Positions 6,565 through 12,312 of a DNA stretch of 38,535 nt are shown here, piece by piece. This stretch comes from Pseudomonadota bacterium. GTDB taxonomy: Bacteria > Pseudomonadota > Gammaproteobacteria > Berkiellales > Berkiellaceae. The stretch is from contig JAFECS010000031.1 of assembly GCA_018241965.1 (NCBI GenBank), positions 1 to 38,535 of the forward strand, given 5' to 3'. The notes beneath the pieces are model-generated. The model was not told the DNA's origin, searched no databases, and saw nothing but the letters and a program-made list of their open reading frames with translations. The number at the start of each line of letters is the position of its first letter. Position 1 is the first letter of the stretch. The position numbers and the translations under genes are program-made.

Positions 6565-7122
6565 TTATTTAGCGGATGTGTACAATTTCACTCTTTGTTT
6601 TGCTGCCAAAATCGCTTCACTGAATTCTTTATCATCTTCATCAATTTGTTGTAATAAGGTTGTTTGTAATTCTTTAAAACGGCTTTCTGATGCTGCAAGC
6701 TGTTTTTGCGTTTCCTGTAATTGCAGCAATAAGGAGCTTTCTTGTTGCACGATTTGATCCTCATCGGCGCTACCATACCAATGGCTTTGAAAACGATGGG
6801 TTATCCAATAAGCCCCTGTTGCTGTTAAAAGTGCTGTAAGATGCCCAGCATTTGCATAAGCATATTGCGCAGCTTCTTCTTCGGCTTTCATACAAACAAC
6901 AAACCATTTCAAATTACCCCAAAAACCTTCTGCGCCACCAATTAACCAAGTACAAAAAAGGCGATTAACATAGCGATTCAGCCAAGCTAAAACAGATCCT
7001 GAATAATTCAAGGAAAGCCACCAGGTTGCGCTTGCTACCATGCCATTCAAAGAATGGGAGGGGCCATTTTTAGGCATAGGCGAATTTTGAGTTGAAGATA
7101 AAGGTGAGTGTTGTCCAAGCAT
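6565..7122 (-). CDS. hypothetical membrane protein with coiled-coil tail
   Basis: A 185-residue paralogue of the downstream gene. It opens with a polar segment (about 18 residues), then carries the shared core: GPSHSLNGMVASATWW, YSGSVLAWLNRY, CTWLIGGAEGFWGNLKWFVV and LLTATGAYWITHRFQSHWY. The C-terminal 70 residues are a charged, heptad-like coiled coil (LLLQLQETQKQLAASESRFK) and differ completely from the SR-rich tail of the neighbour. The two genes thus share a membrane module and diverge in their tails. A 35-nt stretch (6875-6909) is identical to 6275-6309, exactly 600 bp away, consistent with a recent duplication or gene conversion. Function unknown. Confidence 0.65.
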   Translation of the reverse strand: MLGQHSPLSSTQNSPMPKNGPSHSLNGMVASATWWLSLNYSGSVLAWLNRYVNRLFCTWLIGGAEGFWGNLKWFVVCMKAEEEAAQYAYANAGHLTALLTATGAYWITHRFQSHWYGSADEDQIVQQESSLLLQLQETQKQLAASESRFKELQTTLLQQIDEDDKEFSEAILAAKQRVKLYTSAK

Positions 7123-7309
7123 AAAATCTTTGCTTATTTTTTTGCCTGTTAAGCGTTTATTTTAAAACACAAATTGTAATGAAAGAAACACAGAAATCAG
7201 CGGAACATGCAATGGCTCCCTAAATATATGTCAATCGCCTAACACAAGCTTGGAATGTCAAGATGCTCCCCCTTTTGTGTCAAAAATGCTGATAATTTCA
7301 GTTAATTCG

Positions 7310-7337
7310 TTGACATAAAAAAATATACTGATAATAT
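7310..7337 (+). promoter_or_regulatory. promoter of peptide gene 2
   Basis: A perfect -35 TTGACA (7310-7315) with a 16-nt spacer to TAATAT (7332-7337). The ACTGATAATAT block resembles the extended -10 region of peptide gene 1. The predicted leader is about 25 nt. Confidence 0.6.
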
Positions 7338-7367
7338 TAACCATTTTGACAGAAACGGTGAGTAATG

Positions 7368-7607
7368 ATGAGAGACTTAAAATTAATTGATTTACAGCAA
7401 ATAGCTGGTGGTGTGCTTTGTTTCGATGGCATATGTAAGGTGGTTCCTCAAGCCGGTATCCCTGCTAATTATTATGGCACTTTAGATAATGCTTATAATT
7501 TATGGCTTAACGATGCTATAAGTGACGAACAATTAGATCAAATGCTTTTATATGTGCCTTGGAATGCAGAAGAAAAGTACATAGACAATATGCTTTTAGT
7601 ATTTTAA
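7368..7607 (+). CDS. double-glycine-leader small peptide 2 (microcin-like)
   Basis: A 79-residue paralogue of the 3328 peptide. The leader is MRDLKLIDLQQIAGG and the predicted mature part is 64 residues starting VLCFDGIC. Conserved between the two are the leader QQ-(V/I)-(S/A)-GG, the C-x4-C pair, VVP, YY-T-DNAYNLWLND, QLD-ML, VPW and Y-DN. As in gene 1 there are two adjacent ATGs; GGTGA (7357-7361) favours the second (6-nt spacing), which also gives the canonical leader. It has its own TTGACA promoter and a strong terminator, so it is a monocistronic unit. The pair could be a two-component secreted peptide or a duplicated one. No immunity gene is recognisable next to it. Confidence 0.75.
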   Translation: MRDLKLIDLQQIAGGVLCFDGICKVVPQAGIPANYYGTLDNAYNLWLNDAISDEQLDQMLLYVPWNAEEKYIDNMLLVF

Positions 7608-7627
7608 TAAATAGATGCTATAGCTTG

Positions 7628-7652
7628 GGCCGGCACATAAGCCGGCCTTTTG
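7628..7652 (+). terminator. rho-independent terminator of peptide gene 2
   Basis: GGCCGGC (7628-7634) pairs perfectly with GCCGGCC (7641-7647) across a 6-nt loop, followed by TTTT. The same GGCCGG/CCGGCC core recurs in the hairpin at 11572, suggesting a repeated terminator module in this genome. Confidence 0.8.
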
Positions 7653-7669
7653 TGGTAAGAATTCAGGGT

Positions 7670-8004
7670 TTATTGCCACAATACACAGATGGGTAAAGAC
7701 CATATTTTTTTGCCCATGGGGGTAACATCTTTTCCTTGATAAAAAATAAATCCTGAATGGAACTTATCTCCCATTGCCTCACGAAGTATTTCTAGCTGTG
7801 CAGCATCTTTTGTAGATACTTTGCTTTTTGATTTGACTTCAATTCCAATTATTTTATTTTCAGAATGGAATTTATTAAGAATAAACTTTCAAGTAAAAGC
7901 CGGTATTGTTTCAACGTTATATGGTTCAATTCTATGTCGCTTGCAAGGGAAGCTTCATTAAGTAAACTGCCAATTCTCGTGACGATTAATCCTCCAGGAA
8001 ATTC
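7670..8004 (-). pseudogene. decayed remnant of a DUF4143 (AAA-type) ATPase
   Basis: On the minus strand two pieces of the C-terminal DUF4143 region can be read in different frames. The first (about 8004 down to 7880) reads RIGSLLNEASLASDIELNHI followed by TLKQYRLLLESLFLI, the typical winged-helix-like segment. The second (about 7893 down to the TAA at 7670) reads FILNKFHSENKIIGIEVKSK and continues through DAAQLEILREAMGDKF to PICVLWQ, the typical nuclease-like C-terminus. The segment that normally joins them is missing and the frame changes. Everything upstream, including the Walker A ATPase, is absent, with an in-frame stop just before the fragment. This is therefore a broken gene rather than a functional ORF. 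Confidence 0.8.
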
Positions 8005-8009
8005 TTATA

Positions 8010-8038
8010 GTTAAGTATAATAATTTCTTATACTTAAC
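8010..8038. repeat. perfect 11-bp inverted repeat
   Basis: GTTAAGTATAA (8010-8020) and TTATACTTAAC (8028-8038) are perfect inverted copies with a 7-nt spacer, directly upstream of the DUF4143 remnant. It may mark the deletion junction or be an old operator. No gene starts here now. Confidence 0.5.
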
Positions 8039-8104
8039 GATTACTAATCTCAAGGATTTTATGAAAATCGTTATATTTCAAAGGGTTGGCGAAATGAGTT
8101 TGAG

Positions 8105-8132
8105 CCCCGCGCAGGCTAAGCAGCGCGCGGGG
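8105..8132 (-). terminator. GC-rich hairpin after the IolC-like gene
   Basis: CCCCGCGC (8105-8112) pairs perfectly with GCGCGGGG (8125-8132), 7 bp beyond the stop codon of the minus-strand gene. No T tract follows on the minus strand, so it is a hairpin with likely, but not certain, terminator function. Confidence 0.45.
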
Positions 8133-8138
8133 ATGTCA

Positions 8139-10016
8139 TTAAACCGCAGCCGCTGTTTGCTTCACGTGCGCATTGGTTTTAGCCAATTCCCAAATAGAAA
8201 TCGCCTTTTCAAAACTGCGGGCAACCGTATCAATAAACGCCTGGTTAGTCATCATTTGCCCAAGCCATTGTGTTAATGCTGCTTGAAACAAGCTTTTATC
8301 AACCACAAAACCTTTGCAGCACTCATGTTTAGCCGCATTATTAAACATCACCGGCAGTTGCTCTAAGGTGGCTTGTTGGCCAAGCGTTAACACACCTTTG
8401 CAGAATTTATCATTTTCCTGAATAACACGTTGAATATTTTCAAACGTGCGTTGATCTCTTGGAGGCATTACTTGCCACCAATCAGGATAAATACCAATTT
8501 CATATAACCTTTGCATGATATGGCTATAAGTGCTTGCGGTGATTAAGCTATTGGTCGCTGGGGCAAGCTCAATAACGAGTTCGTGATTTGTTTTGCGGCA
8601 GGCTAAATATAAATGACTTAACGTCGCTTCTTGCTGCTGGCGCAAAGCATATCTGTCATCAGGATGATAAATAAAGGTTAGTTTTACACTATGATGCTTT
8701 GGCCAATGTAATAAAGTATGGGTAATATCGCCTTCTCCTTGAAATTGCAAAGGCACCGCGCCTGGCACATCCAATGTTCTCATTAACATGTGTGGAGAAG
8801 GCAGTGAATCGATGATCTCATTTTCAGGATTAGCATCTGCTAAAGTGCAGACATTAGGACATTTCATGGCAGCTTGCTGGACGCCCGTGGCAATTAACAT
8901 TTTTGCGGTATTGATAGCGTCTTCATCCACGCAGGCATTTTCAGCCAATTTTAACCATTGCTGTTGATGCCCAAAACTAAAAGTATAAAGCTCGTTTTGG
9001 GGGGTGCTTCTCAGGGAAGCATAATGGAGATGTTCGAAAAAGGGTGTTCGAATGGTTTGAACTACTTGCGATTGTGATGATAAATAGATTGTAAGCTCCT
9101 CAAGACTGGGGAAGCTGTCACAACTTTCTTCACGTGATTGCGTCAAAGCATGGCAGGCCATCGCAAATTCACAACTTTTTTCTTGCGAAAACCCATTGAG
9201 CCACCCGTTCACAAAACCGGCAATAAATGCCGCCTTAGAAGCAAAAGGAATTTGTTTATCTGTCACAAAACCTAAGTGATGGGGCACAGCATGTAAATCT
9301 GTGGGAATTTGTGTGTAAACATAACAACCATGGTTATTTTTCATCACCAAAAGGGCATTGGTTAAAGCCCGAATTTGTGTTAATGCGCCTAAGACATCCG
9401 TTTGACCGCTTAAGTATTTATAATCTTGTTCAGCGCCTATTACTAAAGAACAGTATGGCAATACTTTAAGCAGCGTACTTTGATTATCATCATCGATATA
9501 ATCCAGCGCCAAAATAACTTTGCTTTGTTTTTCATTGGCGCAAGCAATGGCTTCTTTGATAATGCGCGAAGCATTTTTACTATCGAAATTTGAACTTGTA
9601 ATAAACAAAGCATTTGCTTTGGCGATGAAAGAAGAAGAGATGTCAGAGGCTTCTTCTAATATATCTGCACATTGCTTTTTATAGTGTTGTAAAGGAAAAG
9701 AAAATCTGTTTTGAATGGCACGAAATGCCAATGAGGTATGAAGATCGCTATTTTGCTGTATTTGCGAAATATCTACTTTTTCATGTTGTAGTGATTCTAT
9801 AATAAATTGTCCCAATTCATCTTGGCCTACGGAGGTAATGATGGCCGTTTTTAATCCTAAGCGCGCAAAAGCTAAGGCAAAAGAACTCATGCCACCGACA
9901 TGCTTTTTAAAAGAAAGCATATCTTTAAGACCAGTTCCTTGTTGTTCGCCATAAAAATCAACAAAGGATTGACCAAGAGCAATAATATCAAAGGTATGTT
10001 GTGGTGAAGTTTTCAT
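8139..10016 (-). CDS. IolC-like PfkB-DUF2090 fusion, kinase half probably inactive
   Basis: A 625-residue protein with the architecture of the long IolC proteins (5-dehydro-2-deoxygluconokinase fused to a DUF2090 aldolase-like domain). Residues 1-320 are PfkB-like: DIIALGQSFVDFYGE, GGMSSFALAFARLG (41-54) and VGQDELGQFI. Residues 390-610 are DUF2090: VKLTFIYHPDDRYALRQQQE, HELVIELAP, IGIYPDWWQV and KGFVVDKSLF, all well conserved. The catalytic GAGD of the kinase is replaced by Ala-Ser-Lys-Ala (259-262, in PFASKAAF), so the base Asp is Ala, and the substrate motif GGSPAN is GGMSSF. Ribokinase chemistry is therefore unlikely, while the C-terminal domain may still work. No other inositol genes are in view. 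AGGGA precedes the ATG. It is separated from tetR by a terminator. Confidence 0.85.
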   Translation of the reverse strand: MKTSPQHTFDIIALGQSFVDFYGEQQGTGLKDMLSFKKHVGGMSSFALAFARLGLKTAIITSVGQDELGQFIIESLQHEKVDISQIQQNSDLHTSLAFRAIQNRFSFPLQHYKKQCADILEEASDISSSFIAKANALFITSSNFDSKNASRIIKEAIACANEKQSKVILALDYIDDDNQSTLLKVLPYCSLVIGAEQDYKYLSGQTDVLGALTQIRALTNALLVMKNNHGCYVYTQIPTDLHAVPHHLGFVTDKQIPFASKAAFIAGFVNGWLNGFSQEKSCEFAMACHALTQSREESCDSFPSLEELTIYLSSQSQVVQTIRTPFFEHLHYASLRSTPQNELYTFSFGHQQQWLKLAENACVDEDAINTAKMLIATGVQQAAMKCPNVCTLADANPENEIIDSLPSPHMLMRTLDVPGAVPLQFQGEGDITHTLLHWPKHHSVKLTFIYHPDDRYALRQQQEATLSHLYLACRKTNHELVIELAPATNSLITASTYSHIMQRLYEIGIYPDWWQVMPPRDQRTFENIQRVIQENDKFCKGVLTLGQQATLEQLPVMFNNAAKHECCKGFVVDKSLFQAALTQWLGQMMTNQAFIDTVARSFEKAISIWELAKTNAHVKQTAAAV

Positions 10017-10150
10017 ATATTTTATCCCTGTGAGAACTATTTATTTTGTAACTTAACTTCAGTAAAAATAAACAGTATCTGTAGTTGCGCTAATCCATTT
10101 GCACATGCTCTATCAAACACCAAATAGCACATAGAGGCAACTTTGAGATA

Positions 10151-10184
10151 AAAAAATGGCGCTAAGATGAAATCTTAACGCCAT
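10151..10184 (-). terminator. rho-independent terminator of tetR
   Basis: Read on the minus strand, ATGGCGTTAAGAT pairs with ATCTTAGCGCCAT (10156-10184, one mismatch) around a 3-nt loop and is followed by a run of Ts (the A run at 10150-10156 on +). This is a strong terminator separating tetR from the IolC-like gene. Confidence 0.85.
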
Positions 10185-10204
10185 AGAGGAAGCATGGAAT
10201 GGAT

Positions 10205-10771
10205 TTAAACAGCTGCTAACCATTCTTGCAAAGATTCACTTTGACGCTCCATATATTGTGGCTCTTTAAAGGTAAGCGTTAATAAATTCATACCTTGAAT
10301 AGCAGCCAAATAGTAAGTAGCTAATTGAGTTGAACGTTCGCCTTTACCCATTTCACGGAATTGCGATTCAACCCATTTCAGAATGTCTGCCATCAGTTTA
10401 GATGCTGCAGTGGCAAGCACGCCGCCTTGTTTGCCTAATTCTTGGCAAAGGCTGCCGATGACACAACCAAAGCGCGCTAAGGTTTCTGATTGCGCATTGT
10501 TATGATGCAACAACGCTGTTAAACGTTGCTTAATATCTGGAATTTGTTCCCATTGTTGGAAAAGGTTACGCCATTCGGTCATGCGGCGATGTAACACGGC
10601 ATCCATAATGGCTTCTTTAGTTTTAAAATAGTAATAAACGTTTCCGAGAGGAACATCTGCTAACTTAGCAATATCAGCTAATGTAGTAGTGTGGAAAGTT
10701 TGTTCGTAAATTAATTTATCGGCGGCTTCTATCAGTCGCTCCCGTTTATCATTTCTTCTTGCTCTTGGCAT
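10205..10771 (-). CDS. TetR/AcrR-family transcriptional regulator
   Basis: 188 residues. The N-terminal helix-turn-helix is clear: TLADIAKLADVPLGNVYYYF at residues 30-49, preceded by the basic arm MPRARRNDKRERLIEAADKL. The C-terminal ligand domain contains a conserved-looking FGCVIGSLCQELG and LATYYLAAIQGMNLL, typical of TetR_C members related to AcrR/NemR-like regulators. A GGGAGA sequence lies 6 nt before the ATG. It is divergent from the pagL-like gene across a 223-bp gap that contains a TetR-sized palindrome, so autoregulation and control of the divergent gene are likely but unproven. The ligand is unknown. Confidence 0.93.
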   Translation of the reverse strand: MPRARRNDKRERLIEAADKLIYEQTFHTTTLADIAKLADVPLGNVYYYFKTKEAIMDAVLHRRMTEWRNLFQQWEQIPDIKQRLTALLHHNNAQSETLARFGCVIGSLCQELGKQGGVLATAASKLMADILKWVESQFREMGKGERSTQLATYYLAAIQGMNLLTLTFKEPQYMERQSESLQEWLAAV

Positions 10772-10836
10772 GTCAGTCTCCCTTTACTCCAATTTACAGC
10801 CGATGTTAATAATCTAGTTAAGCGAGAAAGGCTGGA

Positions 10837-10865
10837 ATATTAACATAAGTTGTACTGCTTGTCAT
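10837..10865 (-). promoter_or_regulatory. candidate tetR promoter
   Basis: On the minus strand ATGACA (10860-10865), a 17-nt spacer and TAATAT (10837-10842). The -35 matches five and the -10 four of six consensus positions, about 65 bp before the start codon. Confidence 0.45.
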
Positions 10866-10881
10866 ATCCATTTTCAAAAAA

Positions 10882-10894
10882 ATAGTCGGACTAT
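10882..10894. promoter_or_regulatory. candidate TetR operator palindrome
   Basis: ATAGTC-G-GACTAT is a perfect 13-bp palindrome with a central base, similar in size and sequence character to TetR-family operators (TAGTC/GACTA half-sites). It lies between the divergent tetR and pagL-like genes, just upstream of the predicted tetR -35. Confidence 0.5.
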
Positions 10895-10994
10895 GAGCTG
10901 CCCTATGTTAGCAAAAATTTAAAGAAAAAGTGGAATTCTTCAGCATACAAGTTAAACTCAAAAAAACCCCTTTGATCTTAAGGATGAGAACAAG

Positions 10995-11561
10995 GTGTTT
11001 TTAGTTATAATTCGAACTATTATTTTTTGCATCACCTTGGCAAGCATGTCTGCACATGCTGATCTTGGCGTGGCTTTTGGTAGCGGCCAAGGTATCCAAG
11101 ATATTAAACCCTATCGCTTAGCGGTTTCCTGGGACTTCGGTCCTGTCTGGCGCAAAGATGAGTTATGGGGCCTCAATGCTTTATGGGAAAGTAGTTTTGC
11201 AATTTGGAATGGTCCACAAAGACCAACCCTAGCACCTGAGCGTGCTACAAATTTAAATGCTTTTACCTCAGGGCCCATGTTTCGATGGCAACGCCAACAA
11301 CCTTTTTCTAGCAGTAAGATACGTCCTTATTCTGAGTTGGGTGTTGGACTTTCGTGGTTGTCTGAAACCGAGATCCAAGGAAGAGTGCTGTCATTGCATT
11401 TTCAATTCGAAGATAAGTTTGGCTTAGGCTTTCGCTTTGGCAAAAAGCAGCAATACGATGTGGCGATGCGCGCCTATCATTATTCCAATTGCTCCATCAA
11501 ACGCCCTAACAGTGGGGTCAATTTAGCCATGGCTAGCTTTGGGGTGTGGTTTCCAAAATGA
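10995..11561 (+). CDS. pagL: PagL-like lipid A 3-O-deacylase (acyloxyacyl hydrolase)
   Basis: An outer-membrane beta-barrel enzyme that removes the 3-linked acyl chain from lipid A. The GTG start at 10995 gives a clear signal peptide (MFLVIIRTIIFCITLASMSAHA); the next in-frame ATG falls inside it. The family signature appears near the end: RAYHYSNCSIKRPNSGVN, with catalytic His162 and Ser164 in the H-x-S-N arrangement. In Pseudomonas PagL a Glu lies 12 residues after the Ser; here that position is Asn176, so the third catalytic residue is not obvious. AAGGA lies about 11 nt before the GTG. It is divergent from tetR and may be controlled by it. Lipid A modification fits the LPS locus further right. 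Confidence 0.8.
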   Translation: MFLVIIRTIIFCITLASMSAHADLGVAFGSGQGIQDIKPYRLAVSWDFGPVWRKDELWGLNALWESSFAIWNGPQRPTLAPERATNLNAFTSGPMFRWQRQQPFSSSKIRPYSELGVGLSWLSETEIQGRVLSLHFQFEDKFGLGFRFGKKQQYDVAMRAYHYSNCSIKRPNSGVNLAMASFGVWFPK

Positions 11562-11571
11562 TATGATGTAG

Positions 11572-11608
11572 GGGCCGGTCCCTGTGCCGGCCCAATATAC
11601 AATTTTTT
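11572..11608 (+). terminator. hairpin terminator after the pagL-like gene
   Basis: GGGCCGG (11572-11578) pairs with CCGGCCC (11587-11593) around an 8-nt loop, followed after AATATACAA by a run of six Ts. The same core occurs at 7628. The longest ORF for rpe begins inside this stem, which argues for the later ATG at 11629. Confidence 0.6.
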
Positions 11609-11628
11609 ACAATGATAAGAAAATTCAT

Positions 11629-12303
11629 ATGCAACCCTACGCCATAGCGCCTTCGATATTATCAGCAGATTTTGCCAGATTAGGGGATGAGGTAAACGCC
11701 GTTTTAAAGGCGGGTGCCGATATTATCCATTTTGATGTGATGGATAATCATTATGTGCCCAACTTAACTATTGGTCCTTTGGTCTGTGAAGCTTTAAGAA
11801 AACATGGCATCACAGCGCCTATTGATGTGCATTTGATGGTTCAGCCGGTAGATGCTTTAATTTCTATGTTTGCAAAAGCAGGGGCCACTTATATTACCTT
11901 TCATCCTGAAGCAAGTAACCATATCGATAGAAGTTTACAACTTATTAAAGAAAGTGGCGCTAAAGCAGGCCTGGTGTTTAACCCGGCAACGCCATTGACG
12001 GTGCTTGAACACGTCATCGATAAACTGGATATGATTTTATTAATGTCGGTGAACCCTGGATTTGGTGGGCAACAATTTATTCCCAGCGTCCTAAATAAAA
12101 TTAAACAAGCCCGTAAAATCATTGACGATGCTAAGCTTCCCATTCGTTTGGAAATAGATGGCGGGGTAAAGATTGATAACATTGGTGAAATTGCCAAAGC
12201 AGGAGCTGATACCTTTGTAGCAGGTAGCGCAATTTTTCAAACCAATGACTACGCTAAAACGATTTTGGCTATGCGCGAGGCAATTAAAAAAACCGTGGGG
12301 TAA
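11629..12303 (+). CDS. rpe: ribulose-phosphate 3-epimerase
   Basis: Interconverts ribulose 5-phosphate and xylulose 5-phosphate in the pentose phosphate pathway. The start at 11629 gives 224 residues (225 in E. coli) and the canonical N-terminus [19 protein letters not shown]. The TIM-barrel active-site residues are present: Ser9, His34 and Asp36 in IIHFDVMDN, His68 in DVHLMVQP, the [10 protein letters not shown] loop, and the LEIDGGV Asp. The longer reading from GTG 11584 starts within a hairpin and is rejected. The E1 gene follows after 9 bp, so rpe appears to be first in a three-gene operon. Confidence 0.96.
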   Translation: MQPYAIAPSILSADFARLGDEVNAVLKAGADIIHFDVMDNHYVPNLTIGPLVCEALRKHGITAPIDVHLMVQPVDALISMFAKAGATYITFHPEASNHIDRSLQLIKESGAKAGLVFNPATPLTVLEHVIDKLDMILLMSVNPGFGGQQFIPSVLNKIKQARKIIDDAKLPIRLEIDGGVKIDNIGEIAKAGADTFVAGSAIFQTNDYAKTILAMREAIKKTVG

Positions 12304-12312
12304 AAGTCTTTC

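Noticed and set aside
8061..8276. 71-aa + strand ORF
   Set aside because: It lies mostly antisense to the end of the IolC-like gene and across a GC-rich hairpin; the protein shows no family features.
11584..11628. GTG-initiated extension of rpe
   Set aside because: It starts inside a terminator hairpin and adds 15 residues not found in Rpe proteins.
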